Below, one piece after another: positions 7,333 through 16,135 of a stretch of DNA of 64,000 nt. The translations under genes were made by a program, and so were the position numbers. The stretch covers positions 589,501-653,500 of the forward strand of contig NZ_AP026867.1 in the NCBI RefSeq assembly GCF_026000115.1. Reading direction: 5' to 3'. How positions within the stretch are numbered: position 1 is the stretch's first letter; the number at the start of each line of letters is the position of its first letter. The stretch comes from Aureispira anguillae. GTDB lineage: Bacteria; Bacteroidota; Bacteroidia; Chitinophagales; Saprospiraceae. Under the pieces are notes generated by a model. It saw only the letters and a program-made list of their open reading frames with translations. It was not told the DNA's origin and made no database searches.

Positions 7333-8943
7333 TTAAGCCGTTGCTGTAGCTTTAGGAGCTGCAGCCATAATCTCTTCGTTAGCTTGAGCTTTGTATTGTT
7401 CAAAGTTGTTGACAAAACCAACAGCTAATTCTTGAGCTTTGCTATCATAAGCAGCCTGATCTTCCCAAGTATTTCTAGGATTAAGTACTTCATCAGGAAC
7501 ATTAGGACAGGTATTTGGCATATTGAGCCCAAAAACAGGAAGCGTAGAAAACTCAACATTATCTAGTGCTCCATTTAATGCAGCAGTAATCATCGAACGA
7601 GTATACTTTAATTTCATACGATTACCTACACCATAAGAGCCACCAGACCAACCTGTGTTGATTAGCCATACATTTACATTATGCTCTTTCATTTTAGTTC
7701 CTAACATCTCAGCATACTGAGTAGGATGCAAAGGAAGGAAAGGAGCACCAAAACAAGCCGAAAATACAGTTACTGGCTCTGTAATCCCTGCTTCTGTTCC
7801 AGCTACTTTAGCCGTGTAACCTGAAATAAAGTGGTACATTGCTTGTCCTGGAGTCAATTTTGAAATGGGAGGCAAAACACCAAATGCATCACAAGTCAAA
7901 AAGAAAATATTTTTAGGAATTCCTCCTTTAGAAGGTTCTAGTGCATTATCGATATGATGGATAGGATAAGAAACACGAGTGTTTTGAGTAATATCAATGT
8001 TTTCATAGTCGGGGGTACGAGTACCTTCATGAAACTTGATATTTTCTAAGATGGCTCCAAATTTAATCGCATTATAAATTTCTGGTTCTTTTTCAGCAGA
8101 CAGATCAATTGTTTTGGCATAACATCCTCCTTCAAAATTGAAGACCCCTTCGTTAGACCAACCGTGCTCGTCATCGCCAATTAGGTTTCGTTTAGGATCA
8201 GCAGAAAGCGTTGTTTTACCTGTTCCAGAAAGCCCAAAAAATACAGCAGTATCTCCTGATTCTCCAACATTAGAAGAACAATGCATTGACAACACATTTC
8301 TGTTGTGTGGCAAAACATAATTTAAAACAGAGAAGATGCCCTTTTTGATTTCGCCAGTATAACCTGTACCACCAATTAGGATTACTTTACGAGTAAAATT
8401 AATGATTGCAAAATTATGTTGACGAGTGCCGTCTTCGTCTGCAACAGCCATAAATTCAGGCGCACACAAAATAGTCCATTCTGGATCTGCATTTTTTATT
8501 TCCTCCTTGCTTGGACGCATAAACATGTTACAAGCAAACATAGCAGACCAAGGTTTTTGAGCTACTAATCGAAGTGTTAGACGGTAGTTTTCATCTGCAC
8601 AAGCATAAGCATCACGTACATAGACATCTTTATCCTCTAAATAAGCAGTAACCTTATTGTATAAAGCATCAAATTTATCAGAATCAAAAGGCATGTTAAT
8701 ATCATTCCAGTCCACTGTATTCGTAGTAATTGCATCCTTTACAATGAAGCGATCTTTGGGTGAACGTCCAGTAAACTCCCCTGTTCTGATAACAAGTGCA
8801 CCAGAATCAGCCAAGACGCCTTCACCCATAGCAATAGTACGTTCTACTAGTTCAGGAACAGGTAAATTCCAGTAAGCGGTTACATTTTTCAGACCAAGCG
8901 TAGTTAAATCTGCGTTGGGATTTTTAAGACCTACGTTCTTCAT
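7333..8943 (-). CDS. pckA: Phosphoenolpyruvate carboxykinase (ATP)
   Basis: The protein has 536 residues, full length for the ATP-dependent enzyme. It converts oxaloacetate and ATP to phosphoenolpyruvate, CO2 and ADP, the first committed step of gluconeogenesis. The kinase loop GLSGTGKTTLSAD (about residues 238-250), the metal-binding 'DDEHGW' and 'FNFEGGCYAKTIDL', the substrate motif TGRSPKDRF near residue 58 and the C-terminal 'NTGWSGGSYG' are all present. It is transcribed alone, with a terminator at 7254-7287 and a palindrome about 215 bases upstream of the start that may be regulatory. Confidence 0.97.
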   Translation of the reverse strand: MKNVGLKNPNADLTTLGLKNVTAYWNLPVPELVERTIAMGEGVLADSGALVIRTGEFTGRSPKDRFIVKDAITTNTVDWNDINMPFDSDKFDALYNKVTAYLEDKDVYVRDAYACADENYRLTLRLVAQKPWSAMFACNMFMRPSKEEIKNADPEWTILCAPEFMAVADEDGTRQHNFAIINFTRKVILIGGTGYTGEIKKGIFSVLNYVLPHNRNVLSMHCSSNVGESGDTAVFFGLSGTGKTTLSADPKRNLIGDDEHGWSNEGVFNFEGGCYAKTIDLSAEKEPEIYNAIKFGAILENIKFHEGTRTPDYENIDITQNTRVSYPIHHIDNALEPSKGGIPKNIFFLTCDAFGVLPPISKLTPGQAMYHFISGYTAKVAGTEAGITEPVTVFSACFGAPFLPLHPTQYAEMLGTKMKEHNVNVWLINTGWSGGSYGVGNRMKLKYTRSMITAALNGALDNVEFSTLPVFGLNMPNTCPNVPDEVLNPRNTWEDQAAYDSKAQELAVGFVNNFEQYKAQANEEIMAAAPKATATA

Positions 8944-9151
8944 TAGTCGTGTTTTTTTTTGTGATACACCTTATAGTCATTGTTTTATTTCTTTGTGATA
9001 ATTTATATTTGTTTAAATATGTAGTGAATCACTTGTTAGTTGTTTAAAACAGTTAAATTAGAGCTACAAAGTAATCTAAATTTAAAAATAAAGTTTTTCT
9101 TTTTTTTGCCAATTGACTTTATGTGCCAATTCACAACTTCTATTTGGGTTT

Positions 9152-9177
9152 GATGTTCTAGGGGAGTATAGAACATC
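9152..9177. promoter_or_regulatory. Palindrome upstream of pckA
   Basis: GATGTTCTA (9152-9160) and TAGAACATC (9169-9177) form a perfect 9-bp inverted repeat with an 8-nt spacer. It could be an operator for a dimeric regulator or a leader hairpin of pckA. The position, about 210-235 bases before the start, allows either. Confidence 0.35.
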
Positions 9178-9526
9178 TGAGAACTATTTAAATAGGACAA
9201 ATATTTAGTTTTATATTTTTGCTTCCCACACAAACCCTTAAAAAATAAGCTTGATCTGCCTTAAATTTGAAAGGCAAACTATTTTTTGTTGGTTAGATGG
9301 TTTTCAAAAAACTTAACATTGATTTGAAGCCTAGCGGATGAATGGGAAAGCTAGGAGATTCAACTCATTTTAAAGAAGTAATTAACAACAACATTGCTTT
9401 TAGACTTAAGTTATTTTTTATCACTTCATTATGTAATTGGACAAAAATAAGCTGGCATTTTCATTATGTTGTATGTTACACTCATTTAGAAAGCCTCATT
9501 TTGCAAGCTAAAAAATTCAACCTACT

Positions 9527-10128
9527 CTTTTGCCCATCTACTTAATTATACAATAGTTCGCTAAAAACGAACGAAATTTGCCACCTAATAAACAGTACAA
9601 TGAGCAGTTTAGTGCAATGCACTAATAAGGCTCAGTAAGTAGTAATGTTGCCAATCTTAGCAAATTGCTTATAGAAGTACTTTATTTAGTTCAAAGTTGA
9701 TTATCAATAATATAACTTTCTGTTGATTGAGTTGCTAAGTTATTGATAAATAGTTTTTTATAAAGTATTTCTGTGAGCAACTAAAAAGGCTACAATCGTA
9801 CCAAAGATAGTTAGCAAATTATTTAACTGTAAAAATACAAAAGTTTAAAGATTAGAAGCGAATTAATTACTAAAAACTTCTTAACCTTAACGCTGTATTA
9901 ATAATCTATTTTGAATATAGAACCCTCTAATCCTGCATTGATTTTTTACAACTTTAGTACAAAAGATGTTTTTGTTATTATTCAACCAAGAGGGGTAAGT
10001 CTTTCTAGGTTTTCAACAAAAAACTAAATGCAAAAAGATTTATTTTTTTCCTGTAAATTATTGTACACAATTAAGTAGATGGACAAAAGATGCCCAATTT
10101 AATGTTAATTATTTTTGTCCACCTACTT
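9527..10128. repeat. Inverted-repeat words, possible decayed transposable element
   Basis: The segment 9527-9554 is the near-complement of 10060-10089 (shared core attaagtagatgg.caaaag), giving inverted ends about 530 bases apart. A third copy at 10113-10128 is inverted relative to 10073-10088 and forms a long hairpin with it. No transposase remnant is visible between them. Confidence 0.4.
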
Positions 10129-10170
10129 ACTTATAGACATCGATTCATTGAATGATCCCTAAACAAAAAA

Positions 10171-10205
10171 AAGCAGTGCGCAATTTATTGCGCACTGCTT
10201 TTTTT
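10171..10205 (-). terminator. Strong intrinsic terminator, able to work in both directions
   Basis: A perfect 13-bp stem (10171-10183 with 10188-10200) with a 4-nt loop is flanked by A and T runs on its two sides. It lies directly at the 3' end of the leftward aminotransferase gene. Confidence 0.85.
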
Positions 10206-11430
10206 AATTTACATTTAGTTCTACTTTATTTTCCTTTATGCGACCAGGATATACCTTTAGAGCTTCTTCTAGACAATCCATTGCAGCATTCAAATCATCT
10301 GAATTTAATACATAAGCAATACGAGCCTCTTGCGTACCTAGTCCATCGGTACCATAAAAACCAGCACCAGGAGCCATCATAACAGTTTGCCCATTGTGAC
10401 TAAACTCTTCTAGCAACCACTGACAAAACTTATCACAATTATCTACTGGGAATTTTACAAAAGCATAAAATGCACCTTTGGGGTTGGGGCAAACAACCCC
10501 TTCCATTCCTTGTAAGCGACGGATAACCGTTTTGCGACGGTTATCATATTCCTCTGTTACCTCTCCAAAATAACTTTGAGGAGTATCAATAAGCCCTTCG
10601 GCAAGAATTTGTGCTAAAGTAGAAGGGCTCAAGCGAGCCTGTGCCAATTTCATTGCTTCTTCCATAAAAGTAGCATTTTTAGAAACAACCACCCCCATAC
10701 GAGCGCCACAAGCACTATAACGCTTAGATATAGAATCTACCATAACAGCATGTTCTTCCATACCTTCAATGGCCAAAATAGAAGTATGCTGTTGACCTTC
10801 ATAACAAAAATCACGGTATACTTCATCCGCAATCAAAAACAAGTCATGTTTTTGAACAATTGTTCTTAATTTTTCTAATTCTTCAACCGAATATAGATAC
10901 CCTGTAGGATTACTAGGGTTGCAAATTAAGATCGCTTTTGTTTTTGAGGTGATTTTCTCTTCAAACGCTTCTATAGGAGGCAAAGCAAACCCGTTTTCGA
11001 TATTTGCTGTAATTGGAATAATATTAATATCTAAACTTTTTGCAAAGCCATTATAGTTGGCATAAAAAGGTTCTGGAACAATAATTTCATCTCCTGCATC
11101 TGCACAAGTAAGGATTGCAAATAATAGGGCTTCTGAACCTCCATTGGTAACAATCATTTGGTCAGTATTGGTTGTTATTCCATAACGACCGTAAAAGTCT
11201 ACCAATTTTTCACGGTAGGAGAGAATCCCTGCCGAATGAGAATAGGCAATAACACCTAAGTCTGCCTCTTGAAGTGCCTTTACACCAGTATCAGGCGTCT
11301 TAATATCTGGTTGTCCAATATTGAGGTGAAATACATGTAAACCTCTTTTTTTTGCGGCTTCTGCATAAGGTACTAATCGACGAATGGGAGAAGCAGGAGT
11401 ATTAATAACTCGTTTTGATGTTATTGGCAT
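10204..11430 (-). CDS. Class I/II pyridoxal-phosphate aminotransferase
   Basis: The protein has 408 residues, fold type I. Seen motifs: 'VTNGGSEALLFAI' (cofactor phosphate loop), 'NPSNPTGYLYS' (substrate and PLP ring contacts), 'ADEVYRDFCYEG' (Asp that pairs with the PLP nitrogen), and 'SISKRYSACGARMG' with the Schiff-base Lys. It most resembles aspartate or other broad-specificity aminotransferases; the exact substrate cannot be read from the sequence. The neighbouring leftward gene is a saccharopine-dehydrogenase-like protein, so a role in lysine or related amino-acid turnover is possible but not shown. The gap to that gene is 181 bases. Confidence 0.88.
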   Translation of the reverse strand: MPITSKRVINTPASPIRRLVPYAEAAKKRGLHVFHLNIGQPDIKTPDTGVKALQEADLGVIAYSHSAGILSYREKLVDFYGRYGITTNTDQMIVTNGGSEALLFAILTCADAGDEIIVPEPFYANYNGFAKSLDINIIPITANIENGFALPPIEAFEEKITSKTKAILICNPSNPTGYLYSVEELEKLRTIVQKHDLFLIADEVYRDFCYEGQQHTSILAIEGMEEHAVMVDSISKRYSACGARMGVVVSKNATFMEEAMKLAQARLSPSTLAQILAEGLIDTPQSYFGEVTEEYDNRRKTVIRRLQGMEGVVCPNPKGAFYAFVKFPVDNCDKFCQWLLEEFSHNGQTVMMAPGAGFYGTDGLGTQEARIAYVLNSDDLNAAMDCLEEALKVYPGRIKENKVELNVN

Positions 11431-11611
11431 AATCCAAAAACTTTTTTATGAAAAATAGTTTATTTTAGTTTAGACTACAAATGTACAAAAGGGTTTTTAT
11501 TAATGGGAATTAAGAAATAAGAATTATCAATTAAATCTTGTGTTTTTATAATTAAAGTGCAACAAAAGGTGGATTTTAGTACTAAAATTAGGAGGACAGT
11601 TATAAAAGTTT

Positions 11612-12745
11612 CTATGTTATTGTTCGTTTATAGTGAACGTTGCGTTCTTTTAAGTAGTTGAGGAAGTAATTAAAGCAAACTTCGTCCTTGCCAACGAGTT
11701 CTGGAGGGAAAACACCTTTCTCAGTAAAAATACCTTCTAGGAATAAATTAGCTGCTGCTGTGGCGGTATAACCTGTTGTTCGTGCCATAGAAGAAGTTTG
11801 TGTGCTAGTGCAATATTCATCGTATAGATTATAAACAACAGTCTTGGTTTGCCCCGTTTCGTCTTTCCCTTTTATGTTTACTTGCATTACAGTAAGTTCT
11901 TCTTCTTGGGGCAAGAGTTTCCACTCTTTAAATAAAATTTGGCTGCTAAAGTCTAAAGGTCGAACCATTACTCCATTTACATTAATTTCTTCTGTATTAA
12001 AGAATCCACTTTCTTTGAGTACCCGAATGTATTCTACATGACCAGGATAACGCAATGTTTTTTCTTTTAAGTTAGGGATATGTGACATCGTAAATAAGAT
12101 AGAACGTAAGCCATCTGAATTAAAGGACTCTAGGGTTCCTATTCCGTCAAAATCTATATATTCACAGTCGGTAAGCGGTTCACGCACAACAATGGTACCT
12201 GCTTCAACATAACGAGCAGGACGGGTGTATTCTTCAATAACATCAATCGGAGAAAAAGGCGCTTTATAGCAAAAAGGCCATTTTTTTATTTTGGGTAAGC
12301 CCCCAACTAAACATTCAAAATCTGTAATTTCTAAAAGCTCATTATAATATCCCAAAATAATATTGTCCATTCCAGGAGCGACTCCACAATCAACAATCGC
12401 AGTCACTTGGTTGGCTTTTGCCAAGGCATCTAACTCCAATGCATTCTCAGGAAAAAAAGAAATATCAATCACATTCATCTTGGCCGTTATAATAGTTTTG
12501 AGTGTTTCAAACCCTAAAAAGCCTGGAACTGCACAAATTACTAAATCATAAACCTTGATAGCATCAACTAAAGCAGCTTTGTCGGTAACGTCTAGCTGTT
12601 GTATTTTTAGAATGGGGTGTTGCTGATGCACTTTGTCGAGTGTGATCTGATTTAGGTCAGTTAGGGTGACTTGGTGTTTTTTGGATAAATCAATGGCCAT
12701 TGCACTACCAACCATACCAGCACCTAACACAATAATTTTGTTCAT
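11612..12745 (-). CDS. Saccharopine dehydrogenase family protein
   Basis: The protein has 377 residues. It begins with an NAD(P)-binding Rossmann motif GAGMVGSAMA (residues 8-17). The central and C-terminal parts ('DCGVAPGMDN', 'GGLPKIKKWPF', 'YPGHVEYIRVLKESG', 'ARTTGYTATAAANLFLEG') match the saccharopine reductase/lysine 6-dehydrogenase group. Members interconvert saccharopine or oxidise lysine at its epsilon amino group in the cytoplasm. Which reaction applies is not decidable here. It precedes the aminotransferase on the same strand. Confidence 0.82.
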   Translation of the reverse strand: MNKIIVLGAGMVGSAMAIDLSKKHQVTLTDLNQITLDKVHQQHPILKIQQLDVTDKAALVDAIKVYDLVICAVPGFLGFETLKTIITAKMNVIDISFFPENALELDALAKANQVTAIVDCGVAPGMDNIILGYYNELLEITDFECLVGGLPKIKKWPFCYKAPFSPIDVIEEYTRPARYVEAGTIVVREPLTDCEYIDFDGIGTLESFNSDGLRSILFTMSHIPNLKEKTLRYPGHVEYIRVLKESGFFNTEEINVNGVMVRPLDFSSQILFKEWKLLPQEEELTVMQVNIKGKDETGQTKTVVYNLYDEYCTSTQTSSMARTTGYTATAAANLFLEGIFTEKGVFPPELVGKDEVCFNYFLNYLKERNVHYKRTIT

Positions 12746-13782
12746 AATAGAAATTTTATAAAAAATAAGAAAGCACTAAATAACTAGACAGAATTAATTC
12801 TACTTCGTTATTTGAGTGTATTGTCCTTTTAAAAGTTTGGCGCTTGGTCGTCTTAGTAGCCAAAGCGAACCAGGGATAAAAATAGCGGTCAAAAGTTACG
12901 CTAAAAAATATAGAGGACAGTGTATTAACGTTAGAAAATAAATACCTTATTTAACTCAAAAATAGGTAGACTTAGTTGCTAGAGTAGCTACAAGCCAGGG
13001 GTTCTGACCCAAGGGAGTTGGTTAATTTTTATGTTTTGTCCAAAGAACATGATAAGAATAGTGATTTGGATATATTTTATTGAAGTAAGAACGCAAAAAA
13101 AGACCAATAATTAAAATTTTAGAATAAGCATTACTCTGTTGAAAACCCGAACAGAGCTTTGTTCTTAATGGAACAGTAATCGAGAATGAAACCTAAGAAA
13201 AAGTATTATTATTTAAATGGGGAGGATAAAAGCTTATCATATGAAAATTTTAGGCATCTTGTCGGGCATTTTTTTTTGATTAAAAAACAGTTTTGATAAG
13301 CTAGAATTAAATCGCTCATTCGTTTTAAATTATTATATTGATAATAATAAGCTATAGAAATTCTGGTAGAAATATAGGGATAAGTTACTTAAACTATACA
13401 GGATTTATTATCTTCGGAGTAAAGCCTAAATAAGCATACACACTGATATTGATAATAATATTGAATCTATATTATTAATAGATAATTAGTGCTTAGATGT
13501 CAACTTTTTTTGCCAATATTTTTTTTGAAATCTAATTCTAAAAAAAGAACTTAGACAGATAAAGTATATCAACTTTAGTGGGGTTGCTAAGAAAGGAAGC
13601 ATCGTAAAACTTTTATAAAGTTTTCATAAATAATCAAAGATATAATGTTGTTATTATAGTAAAGGGAACAAGAAATGGCTAGCATATAGGTTGAAAAACG
13701 ACCTGATAAACTACCTTCCAATTCCTAAGTTATTATTAATTTATGCAGAGAACAAAAAACTCTTCAAAGATAAAAATGTGCT
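12746..13782. other. Intergenic region of about 1 kb, no gene seen
   Basis: This gap separates the divergent saccharopine-dehydrogenase-like and histidine kinase genes. Two structures stand out: an imperfect hairpin near 12840-12870 (cgcttgg.../...ccaaagcg), and a 9-bp inverted repeat AGCTTATCA (13231-13239) with TGATAAGCT (13294-13302). The text is otherwise AT-rich and stop-dense in all frames. No clear promoter was found for the kinase. Confidence 0.4.
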
Positions 13783-15138
13783 ATGATAGACTCAAACTCT
13801 ATTCTAAATTCATTAGATGATGTAGTGTTGTTGATAGATTCTGATTTGATTTTTCGTAAATATTGGGCTAATGATGAGTGTGTTTTATGGGAACCTTTAG
13901 AACAATTCTTGAATAAAAAGATTAAAGAAGTTTTTCCGTGTGATCAAGAGCTCAATATCAGCAAATGTATAGAGCATGCTTTTGCTACTCAAAAAAATAA
14001 CCAGGTTATCTATTATTCTAAAGAGAACGACAAGCATAGGTGTTATAGAGTAAAGCTAAATCTTATTCATACTATTAATAATGTTGGCAAAAAGTATATG
14101 CTTTTGATTGTGGGCGATTGTACCGTAGAAGTTGAGGTAAAAGAACAAAAGCGTATTTTTGAAGGGATTGTTTCTCAGGATTGGGATGCAATTACTTTTG
14201 CCAATTTGGAAGGGATGGTACAGTATATTAATCCCGCTGCGAATCGTTTATATGGCTATAAAGAAAAGGAATTAATTGGGCAGCATGTTGATATTTTTAA
14301 TAGCCAACAAGAGCACGATACCGAAGAAATTATTCAAACTATTATCGATACGGGGGTATGGTCAGGAGAAATGGTACAAATTCGTAAAGATAAAACGGTT
14401 TTTGATGCTTTTTTGTCTGTACAATTAATTAAAGATAGTACAGGAAAACCAATTGGTTATGCTTCTCATAGCAAGGACATATCAGGACGAAAAGAAACGG
14501 CAAAGAAACTCAAAAAAATTATTGAAGAGCGAGAAACCTTACTCAAAGAAATTCACCATAGGGTAAAAAATAACTTACAAGTTGTTACTAGTTTATTAAG
14601 TTTGCAAGCTAATATAATTGATGATAAAAAAATAAAACAAATATTTGAACAAAGTCAATATCGAATTAATGCAATGGCTACGATCCATAAGACGCTTTAT
14701 CAATCGGAGGACTTTTTGACAATTGGCTATGGGCAATACATGAAGGCTTTGGCTCATTATTTAATACTTTCAATTAAAGGAGACGATAAAAATGTTGCGT
14801 TATCAATTGATGCTATTGATGTGAAATTAAATATTGATACTGCAATTCCCTTGGGGTTACTGATTAATGAAATTATTACAAACTCATTAAAATATGGGTT
14901 AAAAGGTGATACCAAAGGCGAAATTTATATTAAATTAAAGTTGCTAGAATATCCCAATTATCTTTTGCATATAGGGGATAATGGGGTAGGTTTTTCCAAT
15001 ACTATTAATTCGAAAACAACAAAATCCTTGGGACTTAAATTGATCTGCAATTTGGTGCGCCAACTAAAAGGAAAAATTACAAAAAAATCTACCCAAAAAG
15101 GAACGCATTATGTTATTGCCTTTCAAGAAATCGTCTAA
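13783..15138 (+). CDS. PAS-domain sensor histidine kinase (HisKA_2 type), cytoplasmic
   Basis: The protein has 451 residues without membrane segments. An N-terminal PAS-like region (about 1-115) is followed by a clear PAS domain (about 125-240, ending 'GYASHSKDISGRKE'), then the HisKA_2 dimerisation motif EIHHRVKNNLQVVTSLLSLQ with the likely phosphoacceptor His259, and an ATPase domain (NEIITNSLKYG, GDNGVGF, 'SLGLKLICNLVRQLKG'). It is a soluble kinase that senses a small ligand, light or redox state. No response regulator is adjacent; the receivers downstream belong to the Che cluster about 4.6 kb away. Confidence 0.9.
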   Translation: MIDSNSILNSLDDVVLLIDSDLIFRKYWANDECVLWEPLEQFLNKKIKEVFPCDQELNISKCIEHAFATQKNNQVIYYSKENDKHRCYRVKLNLIHTINNVGKKYMLLIVGDCTVEVEVKEQKRIFEGIVSQDWDAITFANLEGMVQYINPAANRLYGYKEKELIGQHVDIFNSQQEHDTEEIIQTIIDTGVWSGEMVQIRKDKTVFDAFLSVQLIKDSTGKPIGYASHSKDISGRKETAKKLKKIIEERETLLKEIHHRVKNNLQVVTSLLSLQANIIDDKKIKQIFEQSQYRINAMATIHKTLYQSEDFLTIGYGQYMKALAHYLILSIKGDDKNVALSIDAIDVKLNIDTAIPLGLLINEIITNSLKYGLKGDTKGEIYIKLKLLEYPNYLLHIGDNGVGFSNTINSKTTKSLGLKLICNLVRQLKGKITKKSTQKGTHYVIAFQEIV

Positions 15139-16135
15139 CAGAAGGGGGCTGCTTTCAAACCCAATACCAAGACCTAATTCTTGTTTGATAGGGGGCTATT
15201 AAAATGCATTTTAAAAAATGTACCTCTAGGGAGGAATTGATAAGTTCTATTATATTTAAAAAAAAAATATAGATGATTTGTGGGATCTTGATATTTTTTC
15301 CTTATATTTATAAGGAACGAATTCAGATACTATTGTTTATTAAATGAAAATGAGACTCTTATCTACCTTTGTCCCGCCTTATTATACTTTTAGAGAGATC
15401 GTTTACTAACTACAAAATAAGTACAGGAGAAATAATTATAATTCCCTTTTTGATTTAGATATATACGGTAATCTACTTTTGCGACTAAAAGCAATTAGCC
15501 AAAAACATAAAATAAAAATATACAACTGGTTTGGACTGTTCCAAAAGAACGGGGGTTCTCTTTTGTTATGTTAGAACTTAGGACATTCTAATATTTATGA
15601 ACAATTCCGCCAGTTGTTTTTTTTTGTCAAAAAATCAATTGTTTTATATTTGTTTAACTATATTTAAATTATTATTGAGAATAATTAGGAACTAAAAAAG
15701 TTAATTCATAATTTAATATAATTATATTGCAAGTCCCAATAAAAATCCCCCTCTTTTAATCCCGATATAAGATATTTTAATGCTATAATAATGGTTATTG
15801 ATTATTCCCATAATTAATTAGATAACTGTTTTAATTATTGCAGATGACCTATTTTGTTCATTAATATTTGACCGACCTATAATTGGCTGAAAATGAAGAT
15901 CAAGTGAACCATCAATAAAGTAGGTTGTGTATTGTAAGTAGAAAAGTTATTATGCTGATAATTAGCTGAATATTACTTGTGTAACTTTGTTGAATTAGAG
16001 ACATAACTGTGGAGTACATAATATTAATATCTAAAAAATAAGATGTCCATAAACATAAAATAGTTAATGTTTTTAAAGATGAAGTAAATGATCAGAATTG
16101 ATACAATTGGACATTTGTTTTTAATGTAAAATACC
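15139..16135. other. Intergenic region of about 1 kb holding an RNA candidate
   Basis: Apart from the RNA candidate at 15474-15625, the region is AT-rich without open frames. A TAACTTTG box at 15982-15989 fits the TAnnTTTG consensus and might drive the chemoreceptor gene at 16136 with a leader of about 140 nt, but no good -33 box accompanies it. Confidence 0.4.
15474..15625 (+). ncRNA. Candidate small RNA with its own promoter, branched fold and terminator
   Basis: TTTG ending at 15452 and TACTTTTG at 15474-15481 are spaced by 21 nt, a good Bacteroidota promoter. Transcription from about 15487 would give about 138 nt. A closing stem ACAACTGG (15522-15529) with CCAGTTGT (15610-15617), continued by TGTTC (15537-15541) with GAACA (15599-15603), encloses two small hairpins (AAAAGAAC.../...GTTCTCTTTT and TTAGAA.../...TTCTAA). 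The stem ends in nine T (15617-15625). No open frame fits. Family unknown. Confidence 0.55.

Larger units (their letters stand above)
8944..10203. other. Long intergenic region with inverted repeats and no convincing gene
   Basis: This gap of about 1.26 kb holds the pckA leader palindrome (9152-9177) and three copies of an AAGTAG(A/G)TGG(A/G)CAAAA word in both orientations (9527-9554, 10073-10088, 10113-10128). Short frames at 9036-9233 and 9342-9545 have no recognisable features or coding bias. I suspect a decayed mobile element between 9527 and 10130. Confidence 0.4.

Noticed and set aside
9036-9233. 65-codon minus-strand frame upstream of pckA
   Set aside because: It spans the pckA leader palindrome and low-complexity A/T runs; composition is not coding-like.
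9342-9545. 67-codon plus-strand frame
   Set aside because: No domain, signal peptide or neighbour context, and its end overlaps an inverted-repeat copy. It could be a remnant but cannot be supported.
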